NCBI GenBank assembly: GCA_002309175.1
Contig: DBWX01000001.1
Coordinates: 29,281 to 44,467 of the forward strand
Direction: 5' to 3'
DNA length: 15,187 nt
Source: Ruminococcaceae bacterium UBA1227
GTDB lineage: Bacteria > Bacillota > Clostridia > Oscillospirales > Acutalibacteraceae
This document shows, piece after piece, positions 1-6,379 of the stretch. Made by a program: the position numbers and the translations under genes. The notes beneath the pieces are model-generated. The model saw only the letters and a list, made by a program, of their open reading frames with translations, made no database searches and was not told the origin of the DNA. Every line of letters starts with the position of its first letter. Position 1 is the stretch's first letter.

Positions 1-598
1 CTGCCGGATCGGCAGCTGCCTCGGCAGTCGCCTCGGCCGGCGTCTCAGCCGTGGCCGCGGGCTCGGAGCTCTGAAGGTCCTCGTTTTCAAACTCGTCCGC
101 CTCGCCGCGCTCAAGTTTTATTCCGTCCTCGAGGATACCGTTTTCATAGATTTCGTCCATTGTGGCTGCGGTGCCGAGCACCTTGCCGTTCTCGTTAAGT
201 AAAACGAGTGAGTTTCCGGACTGTACGACACTGACTGCAGAGGTCTCAAAGACAGTGATGACAATCTTGTTGGGCAGAGAAATCTTAACCGTCACATCTC
301 CGATGTACGGCAGTTTCTGCACAATATGCTCTTTTACCTTGCCTCGGTTTATGAGAAAGAGGTTGTCTCCGGTATGGATGCCGGATGAATCGACAACCAG
401 GTCCTCGGCGTAGACGCTGTATCCGCGCACTTCTACCCTGCTCACATGGAAGAACACGGTAAAGGAGAGGATTACACCTATTATGACAACGAGCAGGACC
501 AGTGCGATGTAGAAAATCCGCATCTGGAGTTTGCGCTCGTTTTTCCTTTGGTCACGGTGCGCCTTTCGCTCTTCGGCTTTGGACATGCTTTCAGCCAT
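1..598 (-). CDS. ftsQ: Cell division protein FtsQ/DivIB, 3' end outside window
   Basis: Bitopic divisome protein that in known systems forms a complex with FtsL and FtsB/DivIC and helps control septal wall synthesis. I translated 199 residues from ATG at 598 without a stop; the C-terminus lies beyond the left edge. Residues 1-27 are a charged cytoplasmic tail, 28-50 a membrane segment, and 51-119 a POTRA domain (VEVRGYSVYAEDLVV, LFLINRGKVKEHI, LPYIGDVTVKISLPNKIVI). The beta domain starts with LVLLNENGKVLG at 131-142. From about residue 159 the chain becomes acidic and then Ala/Pro/Glu/Thr-rich, which looks like a low-complexity insertion in the beta domain. GGAGGT (609-604) lies 5 nt before the ATG. 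The gene resumes the dcw order that broke off after murG, and a terminator-like hairpin lies just upstream. Family call is strong; symbol ftsQ versus divIB is a matter of naming. Confidence 0.88.
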   Translation of the reverse strand, partial: MAESMSKAEERKAHRDQRKNERKLQMRIFYIALVLLVVIIGVILSFTVFFHVSRVEVRGYSVYAEDLVVDSSGIHTGDNLFLINRGKVKEHIVQKLPYIGDVTVKISLPNKIVITVFETSAVSVVQSGNSLVLLNENGKVLGTAATMDEIYENGILEDGIKLERGEADEFENEDLQSSEPAATAETPAEATAEAAADPA

Positions 599-603
599 TG
601 TTT

Positions 604-609
604 ACCTCC
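604..609 (-). promoter_or_regulatory. Shine-Dalgarno site of ftsQ
   Basis: GGAGGT five bases before ATG 598. It favours this start over the in-frame ATG at 586. It lies only 15 bases past the terminator-like hairpin at 625-654. Confidence 0.75.
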
Positions 610-624
610 GGTAAAATGAGAGAA

Positions 625-654
625 AAGGCCCGAATTCTGCCGAATCCGGGCCTT
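625..654 (-). terminator. Terminator-like hairpin between hypA and ftsQ
   Basis: On the minus strand a 13-bp stem (AAGGCCCGGATTC pairing with GAATTCGGGCCTT, one G-U pair) closes a four-base loop GGCA. It is followed by TTCTCTC, so the U-rich tail is short. It begins 13 bases after the hypA stop and ends 26 bases before the ftsQ start. The form fits an intrinsic terminator of the redox operon, but no promoter is obvious between it and ftsQ, so it may only be partial (an attenuator). On the plus strand there is no U tract. Confidence 0.6.
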
Positions 655-667
655 AAGGTTCACTGTC

Positions 668-1012
668 CTACGTGGCAGAGATTTCTTTTATCATGAACTC
701 GTTGCCTCGCAGTAAGTAGGTATGCTCACTGCCGCATTTCGGGCAGTTTTTACCATGAGCCACGGTTTCGTATTCGCTCTCGCAGTCTTCACAGAAAGTA
801 ACGGCGGGTAATGTCTCAATGAGCATCTCGCACCCATCTGTGATCTCATGTTTCGCGGCCGCCCATTTCCAGGCGTCCTTCAGAAGGTCCGGAACAACTC
901 CGGAGACCTCACCGAGCTGAATCGTCACAGATTCAATATGGGAAACGTTATTTTCCTTTCCGACATCTTCGAGCGTTTTTATTATTGTAAAAACTACTCC
1001 AAGCTCATGCAT
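668..1012 (-). CDS. hypA: HypA-type nickel metallochaperone
   Basis: 114 residues, the usual HypA length. HypA proteins bind nickel through the N-terminal Met-His and pass it, with HypB, to NiFe-hydrogenase (or urease) precursors; a zinc ribbon holds the fold. Both parts are visible: the MHELG start with His2 and Glu3, and a C74xxC77...C90xxC93 zinc ribbon, followed by the typical ending GNEFMIKEI (103-111). The ATG lies three bases after the stop of the oxidoreductase gene, and the only weak SD (AAGGGTGG) sits inside that gene's end, so translation is probably coupled. No hydrogenase, hypB or other hyp gene is in the window, so the client is unknown. A terminator-like hairpin follows. Family assignment is firm; assigning a hydrogenase role here would be inference. 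Confidence 0.9.
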   Translation of the reverse strand: MHELGVVFTIIKTLEDVGKENNVSHIESVTIQLGEVSGVVPDLLKDAWKWAAAKHEITDGCEMLIETLPAVTFCEDCESEYETVAHGKNCPKCGSEHTYLLRGNEFMIKEISAT

Positions 1013-1015
1013 AAA

Positions 1016-3820
1016 TTAAGCTTTACCACCCTTGAATTTGATATTAATAGCCTGTTTAAGACCATTGGGAAGGATGTACTTAAGTTTGTCTTCGCTGCGT
1101 CTCATTGTGCTGCATTCGGGGTTATCCCTGAAGAGGTGGATAGCGTCGAATTCGCACTTGGTTGTGCAGACACCGCAGCCTACGCACTTGTTCTCGTCAA
1201 CGATGGAAGCACCGCAGGAGAGACATCTTGCTGTCTCGGTCTTGACCTGATCCTCGGTGAATACGAGTTTGGGATCTCTCCATGAGTGAACGGGATCCTT
1301 GATCTTATCGCTCTTTCCGGGGATCTGACGCTTGCTTGTGTCATAATCCGGAACAGTGATATTCTCCTTGTCGAGTTCTTTGAACTCGTAGCGGTTTCTG
1401 CCTATTGTGAGAGATGCATGAGGCTGTACGAAGCGATGGATTGACCATGCGGCCTTCTTACCTGCAGCAATTGCATCGATGGCAAACTTGGGACCTGTGT
1501 AAACGTCACCGCCGACGAAGATGTCGGGCTCTGCGGTCTGATATGTGACCTCATCGGCAACGGCGCCCTGTCCTCTGCCGAGCTCAACCTTTGAGCCCTT
1601 GAGGAGGTCGCCCCAGATGATGCTCTGGCCTATTGAAAGGAATACGTGAGAGCACTCGACTGTTACGAGGTCGTTCTCATCATACTGAGGAGCGAACTTG
1701 CCTTCAGCGTCAAATACGGATGTGCACTTCTTGAGTACGATACCCTTGACCTTGCCGTCCTCGACAAGAATCTCTTTCGGGCCCCAGCCGCAGTTGATTT
1801 CTACGCCGTCTTCCTCTGCCTCTGCGACTTCCTCGTCAGAAGCGGGCATGATGTCTCTTGTCTCAAGTGAATACTGCTTGACGGAAGCTGCTCCGCATCT
1901 TACAGCACTTCTTGATACGTCTATGGCAACGTTACCGCCGCCGATGACGACTGCATCGCCCTCAACCTTGAGGGACTCGTCGTCTGTAACAGCATGAAGG
2001 AAGTCAACAGCTGTCATAACGCCTTCAGCGTCCTCGCCCGGGATGCCGGCCTTTCTGCCGCCCTGGCAGCCGATGGCGATATAGAATGCCTTGTAGCCCT
2101 GTGCGCGAAGCTCGTCAAGAGTGATGTCCTTGCCGACTTCAACACCGGTCTTGAGCTCAACACCCATCTCCTTGATGATGTCGATTTCAGCCTGTACTAC
2201 GTCCTTCTCAAGCTTGTATGACGGGATACCGTAAACGAGCATACCGCCGGCTTTTTCGTTCTTCTCGAAGATTGTCGGGTTGTAACCCATCTCAGCGAGA
2301 TAGAATGCGCATGAGAGACCTGCGGGGCCGCCGCCTATGATGGCAACCTTCTCGTCAAATCCGCCGCGTACCTTCGGAATAACTTTCGGAGGAATGTATC
2401 TTGTAGCGGAGCTTAAGTCTCTTGCGGCAAGGAACTTCTTGACCTCATCAATGGCGATAGCCTGGTCAACCGTGCCTCTTGTGCAGGCGTCCTCACAACG
2501 TCTGTTACAGATATGACCGCAGACTGCGGGAAGCGGGTTGTTCTTCTTAATGAGAGCGAGAGCCTTGTCGTACTTGCCCTGTGCAGCGAGTTTCAGATAA
2601 CCCTGAACGGCAATGTGAGCCGGGCAGGCTGTCTTACAGGGAGCCGTACCTGTGTCGTAGCAGTTGATACGGTTGTTGTCTCTGTAATCCCAGTCCCAGT
2701 CGTCCTCAGACCACTTCTTCTGTGAAGGAAGAACGTGCTTCGGATACTTGACTTCGGAACCGTCCTTGAGACAGAGCTTCTGGCCGAGTTTTACGGCACC
2801 TGCCGGGCAATACTCGACACAGCGTCCGCATGCTACGCAGTTCTCTTTGTCTACTCTTGCAACATAGGCCGAACGTGACATGTTCGGCGTGTTGAAGAGC
2901 TGAGATGTACGAAGAGCGTAGCAGACGTTTACGTTACAGTTACAGATAGCGAAGATCTTGTCCTCACCGTCGATGTTCGTAATCTGATGAACGAAGCCGT
3001 TGTCCTCGCCCTTCTGGAATATTTCAAGCGCTTCTTCCTTGGTGATGTAGCGTCCGCCCTTGCCGGTCTCAACGACATAATCAGCCATATCGCCGACAGC
3101 GATACACCAGTCGTTGAAGTCATCGGCGCAGCCCTCATCAAATGTCATACGGCTGCGGCGGCATGAACAAGGTGAAGCGGCATATTTGCCTTCGTATTTG
3201 TCAAGCCAGTGAGATATACGTTCAATATCGATGGCCTGATCGTTCATGTCTATTGCTTTTTCCACGGGGATGACATGCATGCCTATTCCCGCGCCTCCCG
3301 GAGGTACCATGGGAGTAACCTTCTCAAGAGGAAGTCTCGTCATATGCTCAAAGAACATACCGAGTTCGGGGTGTTCATCCATCATCTTCAGGTTCATGTT
3401 TGAGAACTCGCCTGAACCGGGGACGAACATGGGCAGAATCCATCTCTTTTCATTGGTCGGATTCGTACCATCAAGGTTTTCATAGTTCCACTCAATGATA
3501 CCGTTGTAGGAGAGTTTCTCAAGCTTGGCTGTGAGCTCCTCATCACTGAGTCCTGAACTTGCTTTAAGCTGTGCGAAAGTCTTGGGCTTTCTGATAGCTT
3601 TGAAATTGTCGATTACCCACTTTGCAAGGTCGTCGTCATCCTCAACAAGAATGCGGACTGCCCAGTATTCCGGATCGTCCTTTGTGACCTTTGCTATGCC
3701 GAGCTTTATGGGGATACGGTCTGTGATAAGTTTACCGAGAGCCGCAATGTTCGGCTTCATGGGACCGCTTACATCCACATAGTCGGGACGAAGGGGATAA
3801 TTAGGGTTTGTTCCCGCCAT
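1016..3820 (-). CDS. Multi-domain Fe-S/FAD/NAD(P)H oxidoreductase (GltD/NfnB-like with ferredoxin modules)
   Basis: 934 residues from ATG 3820, which has GGAGG seven bases upstream; the frame opens 19 codons earlier, but that start lies in a hairpin and lacks an SD. Domains in order: a winged-helix-like region (about 80-130); a Cys module with PCSCRRSR (C218, C220), C231, C239 and ICNCNVNVC (C293, C295, C300); a [4Fe-4S] ferredoxin motif C328xxC331xxC334xxxC338; a GltD-type Fe-S domain with C395, C399, C434, C438, C442 and C446; an FAD dinucleotide fold (GGGPAG 496-501); an NAD(P)H fold (GGGNVAIDVSRSA, about 627-639); and a C-terminal ferredoxin (C866xxC869, C879xxC882xxC885xxxC889). No signal peptide or membrane segment is seen, so it is probably cytosolic. 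The likely role is electron transfer between NAD(P)H and ferredoxin or another carrier; direction and partner cannot be read. It lies between a membrane protein gene and hypA in one operon. Not glutamate synthase itself: no GltB is nearby. Confidence 0.9.
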   Translation of the reverse strand: MAGTNPNYPLRPDYVDVSGPMKPNIAALGKLITDRIPIKLGIAKVTKDDPEYWAVRILVEDDDDLAKWVIDNFKAIRKPKTFAQLKASSGLSDEELTAKLEKLSYNGIIEWNYENLDGTNPTNEKRWILPMFVPGSGEFSNMNLKMMDEHPELGMFFEHMTRLPLEKVTPMVPPGGAGIGMHVIPVEKAIDMNDQAIDIERISHWLDKYEGKYAASPCSCRRSRMTFDEGCADDFNDWCIAVGDMADYVVETGKGGRYITKEEALEIFQKGEDNGFVHQITNIDGEDKIFAICNCNVNVCYALRTSQLFNTPNMSRSAYVARVDKENCVACGRCVEYCPAGAVKLGQKLCLKDGSEVKYPKHVLPSQKKWSEDDWDWDYRDNNRINCYDTGTAPCKTACPAHIAVQGYLKLAAQGKYDKALALIKKNNPLPAVCGHICNRRCEDACTRGTVDQAIAIDEVKKFLAARDLSSATRYIPPKVIPKVRGGFDEKVAIIGGGPAGLSCAFYLAEMGYNPTIFEKNEKAGGMLVYGIPSYKLEKDVVQAEIDIIKEMGVELKTGVEVGKDITLDELRAQGYKAFYIAIGCQGGRKAGIPGEDAEGVMTAVDFLHAVTDDESLKVEGDAVVIGGGNVAIDVSRSAVRCGAASVKQYSLETRDIMPASDEEVAEAEEDGVEINCGWGPKEILVEDGKVKGIVLKKCTSVFDAEGKFAPQYDENDLVTVECSHVFLSIGQSIIWGDLLKGSKVELGRGQGAVADEVTYQTAEPDIFVGGDVYTGPKFAIDAIAAGKKAAWSIHRFVQPHASLTIGRNRYEFKELDKENITVPDYDTSKRQIPGKSDKIKDPVHSWRDPKLVFTEDQVKTETARCLSCGASIVDENKCVGCGVCTTKCEFDAIHLFRDNPECSTMRRSEDKLKYILPNGLKQAINIKFKGGKA

Positions 3821-3827
3821 AAATAAT

Positions 3828-3832
3828 CCTCC
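3828..3832 (-). promoter_or_regulatory. Shine-Dalgarno site deciding the oxidoreductase start
   Basis: GGAGG seven bases before ATG 3820. It shows that translation begins at MAGTNPNYPL and not at the upstream in-frame start at 3877. Confidence 0.8.
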
Positions 3833-3864
3833 ACGATAAATAAAAGGTGTCCTTATAGTTGGCT

Positions 3865-3907
3865 TTGCCGCCGGCATGAGGCCGAAGAGACCTCACGCCG
3901 GTGGCAA
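3865..3907 (-). other. Strong intergenic RNA hairpin between the membrane protein and oxidoreductase genes
   Basis: On the minus strand a stem of about 17 positions (TTGCCACCGGCGTGAGG against CCTCATGCCGGCGGCAA; one A-C mismatch, one G-U pair) closes a nine-base loop. It lies in the 126-base gap between the two genes. No U tract follows, so it is not a standard intrinsic terminator. A 3' stabiliser or processing site that uncouples the two messages is a reasonable guess. Confidence 0.55.
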
Positions 3908-3946
3908 GTCTAATCAGGTTTTTCTGTTTTAAAACAACTTGTGTGC

Positions 3947-5071
3947 TTATGCTACTTCTGCACGAGCCATTGCTTCCTCGAAGTCCTTTGTGCCTTCGAA
4001 TACGTTGTTGCTGTACGGGTTCTTGCCGGCCTTGAGAGACCTTGTGATGATAACCGTCATGCAAACTACGTTGATAGCGATAGCCATAACTGCTACGAAG
4101 CCCTGCATACGAGGATCTGCTGTGATACCCATGTCGGCAATGATCTTACCTGCCTCAGCGGTCTTACCCTGACCGGCATTGTAAAGAGCGATAGCCTTTG
4201 AGTAGAGATCCATTGTTGTAACGCCTGCTTCTGTTGCACCGCCGTAAACTGACGGAAGAGCAGCAGCGAATCTGGAGCTGAGCTGGAACATAGGAACAAC
4301 CTGTGCCCACATGCACCAGATAGCAAGAGTGTTGGCACGGTTCTGAATCCAGCCGCCCTTGTTCCAGAATGCGTTAGCAAATGTAGGAGCAAGAAGAAGA
4401 GCAACACCGCAATACCATGAGTGTGTAGGAAGGTTGAGGTATGTGTACTCGAAGTTCCAGACATCGTAAGCGAGAATGAACCAGATGGTCATGTCAGGCC
4501 AGAGCATGTCTGCCTTGTTCTTATCCTTGGAGGTGTAGAGGTGGATACAACCTGTCATGCAGAAGATGTTGATAAGGCCTGCAAGGGCGTTAACAATATT
4601 CCACCAACCGCCGTAGATGAATACGCCTTCGTTTGAAGCCCACCATGCGCCTGAAAGGTTTCCGGTGATCTTGAGAGCTGCAAGAGCAGACTCCATGTCG
4701 GAAACGTTGGCTATCATGATGTTAGCTGCAACGATGAACCAAGGGAACCACTTGAACCACTGTTTCTTACCGATACCCCAGCCGTACTTGATCATCATGA
4801 AGCCTACGCATCCGATGTCAGCAGCATAGAGTTTGAAATAGTGGAACCAGCCGTCCATGAAAGCTACTGTCGGGTTCATCTTGCCACCGAACATACCGAG
4901 GTGAGCGAGGATGAAGTAAACAGTAAGGATTGTGGGGATGACTACGAAGATAGCCATGCCGCCCCATTTTGTTCTGCGGCCGATTTCGTTCATGACGATG
5001 AGGCCTACGAACACCAGTACCCAGCCTATGAGCTGCATAGAAGCATGAGCACTGTAAAGTTGGAATAACAT
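3947..5071 (-). CDS. Polytopic membrane protein of unknown function (DUF5692-like)
   Basis: 374 residues from ATG 5071. AAAGGGG lies eight bases upstream; the longer frame from 5092 has no SD and would run over this site. About nine hydrophobic segments can be drawn: 13-30, 38-58, 79-96, 109-123, 157-177, 190-207, 218-236, 246-264 and 323-344. A polar loop of about 55 residues (265-320) precedes the last one. The chain is rich in Trp and aromatic residues (for example WWNIVN, DVWNFEYTY), and NEIGRRTKWGG follows the first segment. From memory the N-terminal pattern resembles DUF5692, a family with no known function; I could not search. It is the first gene of an operon with the Fe-S/FAD oxidoreductase and hypA, behind its own promoter, so a role as membrane partner of a redox enzyme is plausible but inferred. 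No heme or quinone motif is clear. Confidence 0.87.
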   Translation of the reverse strand: MLFQLYSAHASMQLIGWVLVFVGLIVMNEIGRRTKWGGMAIFVVIPTILTVYFILAHLGMFGGKMNPTVAFMDGWFHYFKLYAADIGCVGFMMIKYGWGIGKKQWFKWFPWFIVAANIMIANVSDMESALAALKITGNLSGAWWASNEGVFIYGGWWNIVNALAGLINIFCMTGCIHLYTSKDKNKADMLWPDMTIWFILAYDVWNFEYTYLNLPTHSWYCGVALLLAPTFANAFWNKGGWIQNRANTLAIWCMWAQVVPMFQLSSRFAAALPSVYGGATEAGVTTMDLYSKAIALYNAGQGKTAEAGKIIADMGITADPRMQGFVAVMAIAINVVCMTVIITRSLKAGKNPYSNNVFEGTKDFEEAMARAEVA

Positions 5072-5079
5072 AAAAAAAA

Positions 5080-5086
5080 CCCCTTT
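5080..5086 (-). promoter_or_regulatory. Shine-Dalgarno site deciding the membrane protein start
   Basis: AAAGGGG is separated from ATG 5071 by exactly eight T residues. The site rules out the upstream in-frame ATG at 5092. Slippage in the T8 spacer would change SD spacing, though 7 or 9 would still be workable. Confidence 0.7.
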
Positions 5087-5126
5087 CGACATTGCGTTTG
5101 TTTATAGTCTTTGCAATATCTTCGTT

Positions 5127-5155
5127 AGTATACCATATATACAAAAAAGTGGCAA
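5127..5155 (-). promoter_or_regulatory. Sigma-A-type promoter of the redox operon
   Basis: Minus strand TTGCCA, 17-base spacer, TATACT: five of six matches in each box with optimal spacing. The spacer is T-rich and the predicted transcription start is near 5120, giving a leader of about 50 bases before ATG 5071. It lies in the 128-base gap between murG and the membrane protein gene, so the three-gene unit can be expressed independently of the dcw operon. Confidence 0.75.
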
Positions 5156-5199
5156 GACAGACAAATGATTTCAGTTAATGTCTTAAAGATTGTCTTTTT

Positions 5200-6360
5200 T
5201 TAGTCAATCTCTTCCCTTTTGTCCGTTTTCTCTTTCTCGGGTTTTACAAGTTTTACAATATTTTCCACTATGAGGTCCGTGGCATTCAGGATTGCCATGG
5301 ACTTCGCGTTTTTCTCCATCTCGCGGATCTGATCCGGATTCGCGAGGAGTTCGTTTATCGTGTCGGCGAGGAGCACGGGCGTGAGATCCTTCTCCTCGAT
5401 TATCTTCGCGGCGCCGCCCTTTACGAGTTCCATCGCGTTGTAGAACTGATGGTTCTCGGCGACGTTCGGCGAAGGAATGAGAATCGAGGCCTTGCCGAGC
5501 GCCCGTATCTCATAGAGCGATGACGCGCCCGCGCGGCAAATCAAAATGTCCGCGGCGGGCATGCACACCTGCATATCGTCAATATACTCACGCAGAATTA
5601 TGTCGTCGCGGTTTTCAACATCCACGCCGAGCTCCGCGAGCCTGTCCGGCACCCATTTGCCGTACTGGCCGTAGGCGTGCATGAAGATACAGTCGTGATC
5701 CTCTTCCTTTATGACTATGAGTCCCGTCACGGCCTTGTTTACGGCCTCCGCGCCGAGGCTGCCGCCCATCGACAGGATGAATATCTTGTCGTCGGGCAGG
5801 CCGAGCGCGGCCCTGGCCTGCGCCCTGTCCGCGTTTATGAGTTCGTCGCGGACGGGCAGGCCCGTGATTACGGGCTCGTTTTTGCATTCCATTCTCTCCC
5901 TCGCCTCTTCGGATGTCAGCATTACGACATCCGCGACCTTAGCGAGGGACTTATTCGTTATGCCCGGGAAGGCATTCTGTTCGTGTATCGCTATAGGAAT
6001 TCCCATTTTGTGCGCGTCATTTAAGACAGGTCCGCTGACATAGCCGCCGAAGCCGACGACTACGTCCGGATTGAATTCCTTTATTATCTTCGCTGCCGCC
6101 TGCGAACTGGAGACAATACGAAACAGCGTGGCTATGTTTCGCGCTATGTTCTTCGGCGTAAAGCTGCGCTGGAATCCGCTGATTCTTATTGTTTTGAACT
6201 CGTATCCCGCATTCGGGACGAGCCTTGCCTCCATGTGGTCCGGTGTGCCGACGAAGAGTATCTCCGCCTCATCACCGTATACGGCCTTTATTCTGTTTGC
6301 CACCGCAAGCGCCGGATTGATGTGTCCTCCGGTTCCGCCTGTTGCAAATAGTATCCTCAT
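5200..6360 (-). CDS. murG: UDP-GlcNAc:undecaprenyl-PP-MurNAc-pentapeptide GlcNAc transferase MurG
   Basis: Glycosyltransferase family 28 enzyme that adds GlcNAc to lipid I to form lipid II on the inner face of the cytoplasmic membrane. 386 residues, slightly longer than the usual ~360 because of a charged C-terminal tail. Visible motifs: ATGGTGGHINPALA at the N-terminus, VVGFGGYVSGP (101-111), HEQNAFPG (126-133), GGSLGA (199-204), the UDP-GlcNAc-site segment CRAGASSLYEI (275-285; Cys where Ser is common) and AENHQFYNA (301-309). ATG 6360 has GGGGAG upstream and lies 19 bases after the ftsW stop, so it is in the dcw operon. It is the last gene before the redox insertion; in most relatives murC, murB or ftsQ follow directly. 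Confidence 0.96.
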   Translation of the reverse strand: MRILFATGGTGGHINPALAVANRIKAVYGDEAEILFVGTPDHMEARLVPNAGYEFKTIRISGFQRSFTPKNIARNIATLFRIVSSSQAAAKIIKEFNPDVVVGFGGYVSGPVLNDAHKMGIPIAIHEQNAFPGITNKSLAKVADVVMLTSEEARERMECKNEPVITGLPVRDELINADRAQARAALGLPDDKIFILSMGGSLGAEAVNKAVTGLIVIKEEDHDCIFMHAYGQYGKWVPDRLAELGVDVENRDDIILREYIDDMQVCMPAADILICRAGASSLYEIRALGKASILIPSPNVAENHQFYNAMELVKGGAAKIIEEKDLTPVLLADTINELLANPDQIREMEKNAKSMAILNATDLIVENIVKLVKPEKEKTDKREEID

Positions 6361-6379
6361 TTCATTCTCCCCGGAATAA

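Noticed and set aside
848..1285. 145-codon plus-strand frame across hypA and the oxidoreductase
   Set aside because: Antisense to two well-supported genes with no recognisable protein features.
3925..3936. Perfect 12-base palindrome TGTTTTAAAACA downstream of the membrane protein gene
   Set aside because: Short and AT-rich, not placed at a promoter and not repeated elsewhere in the window; likely chance.
5185..5212. Possible terminator at the end of murG
   Set aside because: Only a 6-bp AT-rich stem (AGATTG/CAATCT) overlapping the stop codon, with a weak U tail (TTAAGACATT). Too weak to call; read-through from murG into the redox operon remains possible.
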